A stretch of 64,000 nucleotides of DNA from Chitinimonas prasina (GTDB taxonomy: Bacteria; Pseudomonadota; Gammaproteobacteria; Burkholderiales; Chitinimonadaceae). Under the pieces are notes generated by a model. It worked only from the letters and a program-made list of their open reading frames with translations. It searched no databases and was not told the DNA's origin. Shown here piece by piece: positions 10,953 to 20,831 of the stretch. Location of the stretch: NCBI RefSeq assembly GCF_030160395.1, contig NZ_BSOG01000001.1, forward strand, positions 1,206,117 to 1,270,116, given 5' to 3'. Position 1 is the first letter of the stretch, and the number at the start of each line of letters is the position of its first letter. Both the position numbers and the translations under genes were made by a program.

Positions 10953-12101
10953 TTAGCGCAGCCCGGCCAGTCGGCTGATGGCGGCATCCAGTGTTTGCTG
11001 CTGCTTGGCGAAGCAGAACCGCACAATATGGTGGTCTCGCCCATCGGCATAGAAAGCCGATACCGGGATGCTGGCCACGCCGTGTTCGCGGGTCAGCCAT
11101 TCGGCAAAGGCCAGCTCGCCCAGATCGGGCCGGATGGCGGAATAATCGACCAGTTGGAAATAGGTGGCGGCACTGGGTAGCAGGGTGAAGCCCGCCGCCT
11201 GCAGGCCTGCCGCCAGGTGATCGCGCTTTTGCTGGTAGAAGACCGCCAGGCCCTGCCAGGAGGCCGCCAGCTGTAGATGTGCTGCCAGGGCGTGCTGCAT
11301 GGGGGTGGAGACGGAGAACACCAGGTACTGGTGCAGTTTGCGGAATTCCGCCATCAAGGCTGGGGCGGCCACGCAGTAGCCCACCTTCCAGCCGGTGGCG
11401 TGGAAGGTCTTGCCGAAGGAGTACACAGCAAAGCTGCGTGGACGTAGCTGCGGGTGGCTGAGTACGCTGGAGTGCTGCTGGCCGTCGAACACCAGGTGCT
11501 CGTACACCTCATCGCTGAGTACCAGCAGATCATGCTGTTCGGCAATGCCGGCCAGGGCATCGAGATCGGCGCGGGAGAAGATGCTGGTGGCCGGATTGTT
11601 GGGGTTGTTGACGATGATCAATCGGGTGCGCGGGGTCACGGCAGCAGCCACGGCCTGCCAATCCACAGCGAAGTGGGGTGGCGCCAGGCTGACGCGGACC
11701 GGCACCGCACCCTGCGCCACAATGGCGGGCGCATAACTGTCGTAGGCCGGCTCCAGGATGATGGCCTCGTCACCCGCCCGCAGCACTGTGCCAATGGCGG
11801 TGTACAGCGCCTGGGTGGCACCAGCGGTGATGGTGATCTCGCGCTCAGGGTCGACCAGCAGGCCAGCGCTGGCTTCGAACTTGTGGGCGATGGCCTGGCG
11901 CAGCAGTGGCAGGCCTGGCATGGGGGCGTACTGATTGTGCCCGGCCTGCAGCGCAGCGTTGACGCCGTTCAGCAATGCGGCATCGCAGGCGAAATCTGGA
12001 AAGCCCTGCGACAGGTTGATGGCACCGGTCTCCGCCGCCAGCGCACTCATGCGGCTGAAGATGGTAAGGCCGAGATCGGGGAACTTGGACTGTAAGGGCA
12101 T
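10953..12101 (-). CDS. PLP-dependent aminotransferase (class I/II, YbdL/methionine aminotransferase-like)
   Basis: A 382-residue fold-type I aminotransferase. The N-terminus SKFPDLGLTIFSRMSALAAETGAINLSQGFPDF is characteristic of the YbdL/kynurenine aminotransferase group. Other signs are NNPNNPATSIFS, a LSDEVYEHLVFDG aspartate-tyrosine segment for the PLP ring, and SFGKTFHATGWKVGY with the Schiff-base lysine. The family transaminates methionine or aromatic amino acids to 2-ketoacids, which could in principle supply the indolepyruvate-type oxidoreductase in this window. Longer in-frame starts exist (12134, 12242), but 12101 matches the family N-terminus. Confidence 0.88.
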   Translation of the reverse strand: MPLQSKFPDLGLTIFSRMSALAAETGAINLSQGFPDFACDAALLNGVNAALQAGHNQYAPMPGLPLLRQAIAHKFEASAGLLVDPEREITITAGATQALYTAIGTVLRAGDEAIILEPAYDSYAPAIVAQGAVPVRVSLAPPHFAVDWQAVAAAVTPRTRLIIVNNPNNPATSIFSRADLDALAGIAEQHDLLVLSDEVYEHLVFDGQQHSSVLSHPQLRPRSFAVYSFGKTFHATGWKVGYCVAAPALMAEFRKLHQYLVFSVSTPMQHALAAHLQLAASWQGLAVFYQQKRDHLAAGLQAAGFTLLPSAATYFQLVDYSAIRPDLGELAFAEWLTREHGVASIPVSAFYADGRDHHIVRFCFAKQQQTLDAAISRLAGLR

Positions 12102-12226
12102 GACGGCTGGGCCTTTGGGTAGCGACCCAACCATGCTGCCCGTGCTTGGGGCTACTGCCAAATAGCCATTGGCAATGAGCTGAAAACCGTCTGCACCAAG
12201 GCAGTGCGCGTATCCGGCGCCACAAA

Positions 12227-12249
12227 GAAAAACCCCGCGCAAGGCGGGG
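12227..12249 (-). terminator. Terminator downstream of fba
   Basis: Read on the minus strand, CCCCGCC TTG CGCGGGG is followed by TTTTTC. It lies about 130 bases past the fba stop and separates fba from the aminotransferase gene on the same strand. Confidence 0.85.
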
Positions 12250-12376
12250 TAAGTCTTTCGAAAGTACCGCTTTCTCGGGCGGCGGCAAACCGAATCAAGC
12301 TCACGCGTATATTCTCAGATACGACTAAATTCTGATAGTTCAGTATAGTCTTTCAAAACAAGATTTTATTGCTTTA

Positions 12377-13441
12377 TTATTTTACCACAGCTGCCAGCTC
12401 TCCGCGCTTGTAAAGATCGGACATCTTCTCCATGGAGATCGCCTTGATCTTGCTGGCCTGGCCGGCGCAGCCAAACGCTTCGAAACGGGCCTTGCAGATA
12501 TCCTTGGCCGCGCTGGTGGCTTCCTTGAGGAACTTGCGCGGGTCGAACTCGCTCTTGTGCTGGGCCAGGAAACGGCGAGTAGCACCGGTCATGGCCAAGC
12601 GGATGTCGGTATCGATATTGATCTTGCGCACGCCGTACTTGATGCCGGTGACGATCTCCTCCACTGGCACACCATAGGTCTCCTTCATCTCACCGCCAAA
12701 CTCGCGGATGATGTCCAGCCACTCTTGCGGTACCGAACTGGAGCCATGCATAACCAGGTGGGTATTGGGGATGCGGGCGTGGATCTGCTTGATGCGCTCG
12801 ATGGCCAGAATGTCGCCAGTGGGCTTGCGGGTGAACTTGTAGGCGCCGTGGCTGGTGCCAATGGCAATGGCCAGGGCATCGACCTGGGTGCGCTTGACGA
12901 AATCGGCAGCCTCATCCGGATCAGTCAGCAGTTGATCGTGGGTCAGCACGCCTTCGGCACCGTGGCCGTCTTCCTTCTCGCCCATGCCGCTTTCCAGCGA
13001 ACCCAGGCAGCCCAGCTCGCCTTCCACGCTCACGCCGATGGCGTGGGCCATGTCCACCACGCGACGGGTCACGTCGACGTTGTAGTCATAGCTTGATGGG
13101 GTTTTGGCATCTTCCAGCAAGGACCCGTCCATCATCACGCTGGAGAAGCCCGAGCGCATGGCCTGGATACAGACGGCGGGCGAAGCACCATGATCCTGGT
13201 GCATCACGATGGGAATGTGCGGGTAGGCTTCGGCCGCAGCCAGGATCAGGTGGCGCAGAAAGGCTTCGCCAGCGTATTTGCGGGCACCGGCCGAGCCCTG
13301 CATGATCACCGGGCTGTTGCACTCGTCGGCGGCCTGCATGATGGCCTGGACCTGCTCCAGGTTGTTCACGTTGAAAGCCGGCAGGCCGTAACCGTTTTCG
13401 GCGGCGTGGTCGAGCAGCTGGCGCATCGAGACGAGGGACAT
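12377..13441 (-). CDS. fba: Fructose-bisphosphate aldolase, class II
   Basis: A 354-residue zinc-dependent aldolase, the usual length of the betaproteobacterial/Calvin-type enzyme (also called cbbA). It shows [12 protein letters not shown] with zinc-binding histidine, [24 protein letters not shown] with another zinc histidine, [10 protein letters not shown], and [17 protein letters not shown] for the phosphate site. It splits fructose-1,6-bisphosphate to dihydroxyacetone phosphate and glyceraldehyde-3-phosphate, or the reverse. Start ATG 13441 has GGAGTG upstream. It is the last gene of the minus-strand carbon cluster, 80 bases after the DUF4349 gene. A TGTA/TACA dyad lies 70-85 bases before its start. 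Confidence 0.96.
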   Translation of the reverse strand: MSLVSMRQLLDHAAENGYGLPAFNVNNLEQVQAIMQAADECNSPVIMQGSAGARKYAGEAFLRHLILAAAEAYPHIPIVMHQDHGASPAVCIQAMRSGFSSVMMDGSLLEDAKTPSSYDYNVDVTRRVVDMAHAIGVSVEGELGCLGSLESGMGEKEDGHGAEGVLTHDQLLTDPDEAADFVKRTQVDALAIAIGTSHGAYKFTRKPTGDILAIERIKQIHARIPNTHLVMHGSSSVPQEWLDIIREFGGEMKETYGVPVEEIVTGIKYGVRKINIDTDIRLAMTGATRRFLAQHKSEFDPRKFLKEATSAAKDICKARFEAFGCAGQASKIKAISMEKMSDLYKRGELAAVVK

Positions 13442-13510
13442 AGTTCACTCCAAGAACAATGGGTGCCAAAAGGCAGTGGTTTGTGCGGGATTTTAGCAGG
13501 CTTGTAGCAC

Positions 13511-13526
13511 TGTAATCTCGACTACA
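13511..13526. promoter_or_regulatory. TGTAATC-GACTACA dyad upstream of fba
   Basis: TGTAATCTCGACTACA is a TGTA-N8-TACA dyad 70 bases upstream of fba. It resembles HexR-type operators (TGTA-N7/8-TACA) that control glycolytic genes in Proteobacteria. Related half-sites occur before gap and tkt in this window. The assignment is inference. Confidence 0.45.
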
Positions 13527-14367
13527 TTTTAGCCGCGCGGCGTTTGCGCCAGGCGCGACGGATAAATAGACCCACGGGTATCAGCAACAACAGCCAGGGC
13601 AGCAGGGACGCGATAAAGGTCAACAGGCCGGCCAAGCTGGCAGAGGCCGTGTATCCCATCGAATGCCAGGCGTCCCGCAGGGGGCTCAGGGCGCTCCGCT
13701 CGATCACGCTGCGCGGTGGGCGCAGGGTCAGGTCCAGCTTGACCTTGTCGGTCTGGTCGGCCAGTGCCTTGCGTTGGCCGGTAAAGCTGTCCAGCTGGCT
13801 TTGGGTTTCGGTCAGCGCCTGCTGCACCTCCAGCACATCGCTCAGCTTGCCCGGCCGCTCCGCCAGCATCTGCCGCAGCCGGTCGCGGGCTTCGGTCAGG
13901 TTCTTGAGGCGGGCCTCCACATCCACCACCTCGGCCGTCTTGTCTTCGCTGTCGGTACGGGTATTGACCAGCTCGCCCCCTTTCGCCAACAAGGCATATA
14001 GGCTGGGCACATGCTGGGGCGGCAGGCGCAGCGACAAGGTCGCCGTCGGATGTCGGTTGTCACCACGCGACAGCTCCGCACTCACAACCTCGCCGCCCAG
14101 CGACACCACCTTGGCCTGCAATTGCCGCCACATGGGCTCGACCTGCTCAGCCGCAGTTTCCACCTCAAGATAGTGGCTGATCGCCAGGTAGCGACGCGGC
14201 GTAGCTCCCGGCTTGGCCTCCGCCATGTCGGCTGCCGGTGCGGCGGCAGCCGCCAGCGACATCTCCGGCGCGGTTTCGGCCGACTGTTGACCACAGGCGG
14301 TCAGCGCCAGGGCCAGCAGCAGGGGTATCAGTACCTTGTGGAAGGAACTCGACTCAGCAAGCGACAT
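13522..14367 (-). CDS. DUF4349 domain lipoprotein
   Basis: A 281-residue predicted lipoprotein. The signal segment ends in a lipobox ALTACGQQ, so the mature N-terminus would be a lipidated cysteine. The central DUF4349 domain starts near RRYLAISHYLEVETAAEQVEPMW and includes a coiled-coil-like stretch (VEARLKNLTEARDRLRQML...LDSFTGQRKALADQ). A C-terminal membrane helix ends in RRAWRKRRAAKM. The function is unknown. Start ATG 14367 lies 8 bases after the pgk stop; a TTG at 14379 is also in frame. Its place inside the pgk-fba cluster, where betaproteobacteria often have pyruvate kinase, is odd. Confidence 0.85.
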   Translation of the reverse strand: MSLAESSSFHKVLIPLLLALALTACGQQSAETAPEMSLAAAAAPAADMAEAKPGATPRRYLAISHYLEVETAAEQVEPMWRQLQAKVVSLGGEVVSAELSRGDNRHPTATLSLRLPPQHVPSLYALLAKGGELVNTRTDSEDKTAEVVDVEARLKNLTEARDRLRQMLAERPGKLSDVLEVQQALTETQSQLDSFTGQRKALADQTDKVKLDLTLRPPRSVIERSALSPLRDAWHSMGYTASASLAGLLTFIASLLPWLLLLIPVGLFIRRAWRKRRAAKM

Positions 14368-14375
14368 GGTCAGGT

Positions 14376-15545
14376 TCAAGCCCGCTGTTCCAACATCGCC
14401 ACTGCCGGTAGGGTCTTGCCTTCGAGGAATTCCAGGAAAGCGCCACCGCCGGTGGAGATATAGCCGACCTGCTCGGTAATACCGTACTTGGCCACGGCAG
14501 CCAGGGTGTCGCCGCCACCGGCAATGGAGAAGGCCGGGCTGGCCGCAATGGCGCGGGCCAGGGTCTCGGTGCCCTTGCCGAACTGGTCGAACTCGAATAC
14601 GCCGACCGGGCCATTCCAGACGATGGTGCCCGCCTGGGCCACCACGGCAGCCAGTTGCGCGGCAGAATCAGGGCCGATGTCGAATATCATGTCGCTGTCG
14701 GTCACGGCGGCCAGCGGCTTGGTCACTGCGGGCTCAGCCGGGTCGAACTTCTGCCCCACCACCACATCGACCGGCAGCGGCACATCGCCGCCGCGTGCGC
14801 GTATCTTGGCGATCACGGCACGGGCCTGGTCTACCAGATCGGCTTCGGCCAGCGACTTGCCTATCTGCTTGCCCTCGGCCAGCAGGAAGGTGTTGGCGAT
14901 GCCACCACCGACGATCAGCTGGTCTACCTTGTCGGCCAGCGATTCCAGTATGGTGAGCTTGGTCGACACCTTGGAACCGGCCACGATGGCCACCAGGGGC
15001 CGCTTGGGCTGTGCCAGCGCACGGCCCAGCGCATCCAGCTCGGCTGCCAGCAAAATGCCGGCGCAGGCTACCGGGGCGAACCGCGCCACCGCATGGGTGG
15101 AGGCCTCGGCGCGGTGGGCCGTGCCAAAGGCATCGTTGACGAAAACATCACACAGGGCCGCATATTGCTGGCCCAGGGCATCGGCATTCTTCTTCTCGCC
15201 GACATTGGTACGCACATTCTCCAGCAGCACCAGCTCGCCAGCCTGCACCGTATGGCCGACCCAGTCGGCAATCACGGGCACATCCCGGCCCAGCAGCTCG
15301 CCCAGGCGACGGGCCACCGGGGCCAGCCTGTCTTCCTCGGCAATGGTGCCTTCGGTGGGGCGGCCCAGATGGGTCATCAGAATCACGCCGGCACCAGCCG
15401 CCAGGGCATGGCTGATACTGGGCAACGAGGCGCGGATACGGGTGTCGTCGCCGATCACGCCATCCTTGACCGGGACATTCATGTCCACGCGGATCAGCAC
15501 TTTCTTGCCGGCGAGTTCGAGGTCGGTAAGCTTCTTGAAGTTCAT
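14376..15545 (-). CDS. pgk: Phosphoglycerate kinase
   Basis: A 389-residue enzyme of typical length. N-terminal motifs [16 protein letters not shown] and [20 protein letters not shown] bind 3-phosphoglycerate. C-terminal motifs [27 protein letters not shown] and [11 protein letters not shown] bind the nucleotide. It transfers phosphate from 1,3-bisphosphoglycerate to ADP in glycolysis and works in reverse in gluconeogenesis. The ATG at 15545 matches the family start ([16 protein letters not shown]); the frame runs open further upstream without a ribosome site. It follows gap by 128 bases, with an 11-bp hairpin between. Confidence 0.97.
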   Translation of the reverse strand: MNFKKLTDLELAGKKVLIRVDMNVPVKDGVIGDDTRIRASLPSISHALAAGAGVILMTHLGRPTEGTIAEEDRLAPVARRLGELLGRDVPVIADWVGHTVQAGELVLLENVRTNVGEKKNADALGQQYAALCDVFVNDAFGTAHRAEASTHAVARFAPVACAGILLAAELDALGRALAQPKRPLVAIVAGSKVSTKLTILESLADKVDQLIVGGGIANTFLLAEGKQIGKSLAEADLVDQARAVIAKIRARGGDVPLPVDVVVGQKFDPAEPAVTKPLAAVTDSDMIFDIGPDSAAQLAAVVAQAGTIVWNGPVGVFEFDQFGKGTETLARAIAASPAFSIAGGGDTLAAVAKYGITEQVGYISTGGGAFLEFLEGKTLPAVAMLEQRA

Positions 15546-15607
15546 GGCGAGTCTCGGGTGAGGGTGGGCGTATGGCCTCAATGTAGCAGCGTGGGCGCCT
15601 GTAGTGC

Positions 15608-15633
15608 GTTCGGGGCGCTTACGCGCCCCGAAC
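15608..15633. terminator. Hairpin between gap and pgk
   Basis: An 11-bp perfect stem (GTTCGGGGCGC / GCGCCCCGAAC) with a 4-base loop. There is no U run on the minus strand, so it may be an mRNA-processing or stability element rather than a full terminator. Confidence 0.5.
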
Positions 15634-15673
15634 CGGTTACTGCAACGCTGGCAGAGTAGCCTCGGCGTTGCGC

Positions 15674-16690
15674 TTACTTGGCCTGCATCATGGCGCGGGC
15701 GGTATTCAGCATCTGCACCGAGAAGCCCCATTCATTGTCATACCAGGCACCAACCTTGACCAGATCGCCATTGCTGACCTTGGTGAGGGTGCTGTCGAAG
15801 ATGGACGCTTCGTTGGTGTGGTTGAAATCGATGGAGACCAGCGGCAGGTCGTTGTAACCCAGCACGCCCTTGAGCTTGCCGCCGCCTGCGGCATCGCGCA
15901 TCAGGGCATTGATCTCTTCCTTGCTGGTGGCGCGGGCGGCCTGGAAGGTCAGGTCGACCATCGAGACATTGATGGTGGGTACGCGTACGGCAAAGCCGTC
16001 GAGCTTGCCATTGAGCTCGGGCAGCACCAGGCCCACGGCGGCAGCGGCACCTGTCTTGGTGGGGATCAGGCTCTGCGTGGCCGAACGGGCGCGGCGCAGG
16101 TCCTTGTGACGCACATCGGTCAGCACCTGGTCGTTGGTGTAGGCGTGGATGGTGGTCATCAGGCCCTTGACGATGCCGATGTGGTCGTTCAGTACCTGGG
16201 CCACGGGTGCCAGGCAGTTGGTGGTGCAGGACGCGTTCGACACCACGGTCATGTCGCGTGTCAGGATGTCATGGTTGACGCCGTAGACCACGGTGGCATC
16301 CACGTCCTTGTCGCCCGGTGCGGAGATCAGCACCTTCTTGGCGCCGGCATTGAGGTGGGCCTGGCACTTGGCCTTGCTGGTAAAGGCACCGGTACATTCC
16401 AGCACGATGTCGATGCCCAGCTCGCCCCAAGGCAGCTCAGCCGGATTGCGGGTGGAGAAGAAGCGGATATTCTCGCCATTAATGCGCAACCAGTCGCCAT
16501 CAGCCTTCACTTCAGCATTGAAGCGGCCATGCACGGTATCGAAGCGGGTCAGATGCGCGTTGGTCTCGATGTCACCCGAGGCGTTGATGGCGACGATCTT
16601 GAAATCTTCGTTGCGATTGAGTTCATACAGCGCGCGCAACACGTTGCGACCGATGCGTCCGTAGCCGTTGATGGCGATGCGGATGGACAT
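15674..16690 (-). CDS. gap: Glyceraldehyde-3-phosphate dehydrogenase, type I
   Basis: A 338-residue enzyme with an N-terminal Rossmann motif [15 protein letters not shown] and the catalytic [13 protein letters not shown] (Cys about 155), followed by HAYTNDQ with the catalytic histidine. The C-terminal [12 protein letters not shown] is the family end motif. It oxidises glyceraldehyde-3-phosphate to 1,3-bisphosphoglycerate. The residue after the second beta strand (NASGD) is not the aspartate of strict NAD enzymes, so cofactor preference is open. I chose ATG 16690; an ATG five codons earlier (16705) is possible. A TGTAGTC...GACTACA dyad sits 34-58 bases upstream. Confidence 0.96.
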   Translation of the reverse strand: MSIRIAINGYGRIGRNVLRALYELNRNEDFKIVAINASGDIETNAHLTRFDTVHGRFNAEVKADGDWLRINGENIRFFSTRNPAELPWGELGIDIVLECTGAFTSKAKCQAHLNAGAKKVLISAPGDKDVDATVVYGVNHDILTRDMTVVSNASCTTNCLAPVAQVLNDHIGIVKGLMTTIHAYTNDQVLTDVRHKDLRRARSATQSLIPTKTGAAAAVGLVLPELNGKLDGFAVRVPTINVSMVDLTFQAARATSKEEINALMRDAAGGGKLKGVLGYNDLPLVSIDFNHTNEASIFDSTLTKVSNGDLVKVGAWYDNEWGFSVQMLNTARAMMQAK

Positions 16691-16723
16691 ACTGGAGTTC
16701 TCCATGACGATGGCAGCTCAAAA

Positions 16724-16748
16724 TGTAGTCGCTACCATTATGACTACA
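16724..16748. promoter_or_regulatory. TGTAGTC-N11-GACTACA dyad upstream of gap
   Basis: Perfect 7-bp arms spaced by 11 bases, 34 bases before the gap start. The arms share TGTARTC/GACTACA with the dyad before fba, which suggests one regulator for both. Confidence 0.5.
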
Positions 16749-16851
16749 AGGGCGCGATTGTAACCGTCCAAATGCTTGAAAGGGAGCTACAAACACGACC
16801 ATTTGTTGCAGCGCGGCGAAAGAACCGGGTCGCGATCCTGCCTACGCGCAA

Positions 16852-16883
16852 GCAAAACGGCCCCGCTGATCGGCGGGGCCGTT
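16852..16883 (-). terminator. Terminator after tkt
   Basis: An 11-bp stem AACGGCCCCGC / GCGGGGCCGTT. On the minus strand it is followed by a T-rich tract (TTTTGCTT). It lies just past the tkt stop, so gap has its own promoter. Confidence 0.9.
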
Positions 16884-16896
16884 CTGACCTATTGGC

Positions 16897-18891
16897 TTAC
16901 AGCACGGACTTGGCCGTGGCGACCACCTGCTCCACGGTAAAGCCGAAGGCCTTGAACAGCGCGGGTGCCGGGGCCGATTCACCAAAGGTGTCCATCCCGA
17001 TGACGGCGCCGTCCAGGCCCACATACTTGCGCCAGAAGTCAGATACGCCGGCCTCGATGGCCACGCGCGGCACGCCACGGGTCAGCACGCTGGCGCGGTA
17101 GGCCGCATCCTGGCGATCGAACACATTGGTCGAGGGCATGGACACCACGCGGGCACGGATGCCCTCGGTGGCCAGCTGGGTCTGGGCCTTCAGGGCCAGT
17201 TCGATTTCCGAGCCGGTGGCGATCAGGATCAGCTGGGCAGCACCGCCCTCGGCCTCGCGCAGCACATAGCCACCCTTGGCGATATCGGCAATCTGGCCCG
17301 CATCGCGGCTGACGAAGGGCAGATTCTGGCGGCTCAGTACCAGGTTGCTGGGACGGTTCTTCTGTTCAATGGCATGGGCCCAGGCCACCGCCGTTTCGGT
17401 GGTGTCGCAAGGACGCCAGGTGTCCATATTGGGCACATAGCGCAGGGTGGCGGTCTGTTCCACCGGCTGGTGGGTAGGGCCGTCTTCGCCCAGGCCGATC
17501 GAATCGTGGGTGAACACGAAGATGGGGTTGATCTTCATCAGGGCCGACATGCGCAGGGCATTGCGGGCGTATTCGCTGAACATCAGGAAGGTGCCGCCAT
17601 AGGGGCGCAGACCGCCGTGCAGGGTCATGCCGTTCATGATGGCGGCCATGCCGAACTCGCGCACGCCATAGCTGATGTAGTTACCATTCCCTTCGCCGTC
17701 TATCCACTTGGAACCCGACCAGTTGGTCAGGTTGGAGCCGGTCAGGTCGGCCGAGCCAGCCAGGAATTCAGGCAGTTTGGGCGAGAAGGCCTCCAGCGCT
17801 ATCTGACTGGCCTTGCGGGTAGCCACGGTCTGCGCAGCGTCATTGATCTTGGCAATGGCAGCCGCCTTGAACTCGGCCCAGTCGGCCGGCAGCTCGCCCG
17901 CCATGCGGCGCTCGAACTCGGCAGCCAGCTCGGGGTGGGCAGTACGGTAGGCAGCAAAGCGCTGGTTCCAGTCGCTCTCGCTAGCCGCACCCTTGGCCTT
18001 GGCATCCCAGCCGGCATAGACGTCGGCCGGCACCTCGAACGGTGCGTGGTTCCAGCCCAGGTGCTCGCGGGTAGCGGCAATCTCGGCTGCGCCCAGAGCG
18101 GCGCCATGCACATCGTGGGTGCCCTGCTTGTTGGGCGAACCCTTGCCGATCACCGTCTTGCAGCAGATCAGGGTGGGCTTGCCGGTCTCGGCCTTGGCAG
18201 CCTGGATGGCGGCATTCACGGCATCCACATCGTGGCCGTCCACATCGGCAATCACATGCCAGCCATAGGCCTCGAAACGCTTGGGCGTGTTGTCGGTAAA
18301 CCAGCCTTCGACATGGCCGTCGATGGAGATGCCATTGTCGTCCCAGAAAGCAATCAGCTTGCCCAGGCCCCAGGTGCCGGCCAGCGAGCAGGCTTCGTGC
18401 GAGATGCCTTCCATCAGGCAGCCATCGCCCAGAAAGACATAGGTGTGATGGTCAACGATGTCGTGGCCGGGGCGGTTGAACTGACGGGCCAGCAGCTTCT
18501 CGGCCATGGCCATGCCCACGGCATTGGTAATGCCCTGGCCCAGCGGGCCGGTGGTGGTCTCCACGCCTGGAGCGTAGCCGTACTCGGGGTGGCCCGGCGT
18601 CTTGCTATGCAGTTGGCGGAACTGCTTGAGATCGTCGATGGACAAGGCATAGCCAGTGAGGTGCAGCAGGCTGTAGATCAGCATGGAGCCGTGGCCGTTG
18701 GACAGCACGAAGCGGTCACGATCGGCCCACTCGGGGTTCTGCGGGTTGTGCTTGAGATGGCCGCCCCACAAGGCCAGCGCGATCTCGGCCATGCCCATGG
18801 GCGCGCCGGGATGACCGGAGTTGGCTTGTTGCACCGCATCCATGGACAGGGCGCGGATTGCATTGGCAAGTTGGGTACGGGTAGCGGCCAT
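16897..18891 (-). CDS. tkt: Transketolase
   Basis: A 664-residue thiamine-diphosphate enzyme of standard length. Motifs are [11 protein letters not shown] near the N-terminus, [18 protein letters not shown]...[10 protein letters not shown] (TPP and metal binding), [17 protein letters not shown] in the pyrimidine domain, and a C-terminal domain ending near [16 protein letters not shown]. It moves two-carbon ketol units in the pentose phosphate pathway or Calvin cycle. No RuBisCO or phosphoribulokinase is visible here, so autotrophy is not indicated. It is the first gene of the minus-strand carbon cluster and is followed by its own terminator. Confidence 0.97.
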   Translation of the reverse strand: MAATRTQLANAIRALSMDAVQQANSGHPGAPMGMAEIALALWGGHLKHNPQNPEWADRDRFVLSNGHGSMLIYSLLHLTGYALSIDDLKQFRQLHSKTPGHPEYGYAPGVETTTGPLGQGITNAVGMAMAEKLLARQFNRPGHDIVDHHTYVFLGDGCLMEGISHEACSLAGTWGLGKLIAFWDDNGISIDGHVEGWFTDNTPKRFEAYGWHVIADVDGHDVDAVNAAIQAAKAETGKPTLICCKTVIGKGSPNKQGTHDVHGAALGAAEIAATREHLGWNHAPFEVPADVYAGWDAKAKGAASESDWNQRFAAYRTAHPELAAEFERRMAGELPADWAEFKAAAIAKINDAAQTVATRKASQIALEAFSPKLPEFLAGSADLTGSNLTNWSGSKWIDGEGNGNYISYGVREFGMAAIMNGMTLHGGLRPYGGTFLMFSEYARNALRMSALMKINPIFVFTHDSIGLGEDGPTHQPVEQTATLRYVPNMDTWRPCDTTETAVAWAHAIEQKNRPSNLVLSRQNLPFVSRDAGQIADIAKGGYVLREAEGGAAQLILIATGSEIELALKAQTQLATEGIRARVVSMPSTNVFDRQDAAYRASVLTRGVPRVAIEAGVSDFWRKYVGLDGAVIGMDTFGESAPAPALFKAFGFTVEQVVATAKSVL

Positions 18892-19354
18892 CTAGGTTCT
18901 CTTTCGCTTGGGGTAGGCGGAAAACAAACGGCCCGCAATAAGGGGTCGGGCCGGTTCAAAAGCGCGCGCATTATCCCTTTTTAGGCCCACCAGGGCAAGC
19001 CAAGTCTTTGATATTTCGTTGGAATTCATGCTCTAGCCGTAGTTTTGTTACAGCTACGGAGGCGGGTTTTATTGTGTGCCGCTACAGCCAGCGCCATGGC
19101 GGATGCCACTGCGCCGGTGACTGGAAAGCGCCTGCCCAGCGCCAATTCACCGCCCGCTGTATCAGTGCATGCCGGATTAATGATGCTACTTGCATATTGA
19201 CCGAGTGCTTGCTCTATAACGTGTAAGCGTCGCCACCACCTTGTTTTGTTAGGCGTTTTTAACCAGCGGCGCGGCACACATAAGGACGCCACCCGTCACC
19301 CGGCCCTGCCAGGGCTATCTGACAGGCGGCCCCAAACATAAAACTGGAGCAGAC
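18892..19354. other. Intergenic region between divergent tkt and lipase genes
   Basis: About 460 bases with no credible gene. It holds a 7-bp hairpin (CGGCCCG / CGGGCCG, 18929-18953) in the tkt leader and a HexR-like site at 19038-19052. The remainder shows no further structure that I can support. Confidence 0.6.
19038..19052. promoter_or_regulatory. HexR-like 15-mer upstream of tkt
   Basis: CGTAGTTTTGTTACA fits TGTA-N7-TACA with one mismatch at the first base. It lies about 147 bases before tkt. I recall TGTARTWWWWYTACA as the HexR-type consensus; the match is inference. Confidence 0.4.
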
Positions 19355-20566
19355 ATGTATCGAACCGCACACTGGGTGGCCGCCCTGCTGGGCCTGGCTA
19401 CCTTGACGGCGAATGCCGCCAACAACGACCCCCTGGTACTGGTACACGGCTTTGCCGGCTGGGACCGCGACGAGCTATGGGGCCTGTACCCCCACTGGGG
19501 CGGCACCACCGACCTGCAGGAGGAGCTGAAAAAGCTGGGCCACCCTACCGTCACGGCTGCAGTCGGCCCCTTCAGCTCCACCTGGGACCGCAGCGTGGAG
19601 CTGTATTTCCAGCTCAAGGGCGGCTGCGTGGACTATGGCGCCGCACATGCCACCCAGCACGGCCATGCCCGCATGGGCCGCTGCTACAACGGCAACCGCC
19701 CCTACGAGGATGCCAAGCGCCTGCCACAATGGGATGCCGCCAACCGTATCCACCTGATTGCCCACAGCCAGGGTGCGCCTACCGTCAACATGCTGGTGGA
19801 ACTGCTGCGCAACGGCTCGGCCGCCGAGCGGGCCGCCAGTGGCAGCGGGGTGTCCGAACTCTATCTGGGCGGCAAGGACTGGGTACGCTCCATCACCACC
19901 ATCGCTGGCGCCAACAATGGCACCACCTTTGGCAAGCTGAGCGGCTTCAATGAGTTCGCCAAGCAGCTGCTCAAGCTGGCCGGCGCCGCCGTGGGCATGG
20001 GCGGCAATCCGGAAGACTTTCCCTATGACTTCAAGCTGGATCAATGGGGCTTGGCGCGCGCCACCGGCGAAAGCCAGCAGCATTACTGGAACCGGGTCTG
20101 GGCATCGCCCATCTGGCAAAGCCAGGACGTTGGCCTATACACCCTCAGCCCCGAGGGCGCTGCCGCCGAACGGGCCTGGGTACGCACCTCGCCGCAGGTG
20201 TATTACTTCTCTTTCAGCAACGCCACTACCCTGCCTGGACTGATCACTGGCAACCACTATGCCGATCCCAGCACCAACCTGCCCTTGATCCCCTTCGCCA
20301 ACGGCATGGGCGCCTATCGCGCCTACGGCGATGGCTGGCGCCAGAACGATGGTGTGGTCAACACCATCAGCATGAAGGCGCCCTTCGGCGCACCGTTGGT
20401 GGAATACAACGGCACGCCCCAGCAGGGCAAGTGGAACCATATGGGCTACAGCCAGCAAGATCACTGGGAGGTGATAGGCAGTGGCGATGTGGCCGGCAAC
20501 CTGTTCTACAACTGGCGGCTGGTGAACTTCTACAGCCAGCACGCGGATATGCTGAAACGCCTGTAG
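19355..20566 (+). CDS. Secreted triacylglycerol lipase (family I.5-like)
   Basis: A 403-residue secreted lipase. The signal peptide is about residues 1-22 (ending TANA/AN). PLVLVHGFAGW supplies the oxyanion region and HLIAHSQGAPTVNML the nucleophile elbow (AHSQG instead of GHSxG), as in the large thermophilic Bacillus-type lipases that also have GRCYNGNRPYEDAKRLPQWD. The later HMGYSQQDHWEVIG carries the likely catalytic histidine. It would hydrolyse long-chain triglycerides outside the cell. Such lipases need no dedicated foldase, and none is seen. ATG 19355 has GGAG at 19346-19349. Confidence 0.88.
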   Translation: MYRTAHWVAALLGLATLTANAANNDPLVLVHGFAGWDRDELWGLYPHWGGTTDLQEELKKLGHPTVTAAVGPFSSTWDRSVELYFQLKGGCVDYGAAHATQHGHARMGRCYNGNRPYEDAKRLPQWDAANRIHLIAHSQGAPTVNMLVELLRNGSAAERAASGSGVSELYLGGKDWVRSITTIAGANNGTTFGKLSGFNEFAKQLLKLAGAAVGMGGNPEDFPYDFKLDQWGLARATGESQQHYWNRVWASPIWQSQDVGLYTLSPEGAAAERAWVRTSPQVYYFSFSNATTLPGLITGNHYADPSTNLPLIPFANGMGAYRAYGDGWRQNDGVVNTISMKAPFGAPLVEYNGTPQQGKWNHMGYSQQDHWEVIGSGDVAGNLFYNWRLVNFYSQHADMLKRL

Positions 20567-20831
20567 GTGTGACGCCTGGGCCAGCCGTAGAAAGGCCGCG
20601 TATCGCTGCACCAAGCCCAGGTGGGCCGCCACCCAGCCCCCTGGGCACGATCTGCGCGCCCACCTGGCTACCCCACGGGATGGTGGCGTTGCCAGGTCTT
20701 AGTCGATTCGGGTGTAATGGGGCTCGCCTTGCACCTGGCACGTTCCCGCTTCAGCCCAGCGGGTAGGTACGGTGCGAAAAGACTTTGAGCAAGCCCTCGC
20801 TATATTTCCTTATCCAGCCATTCCATACCCT

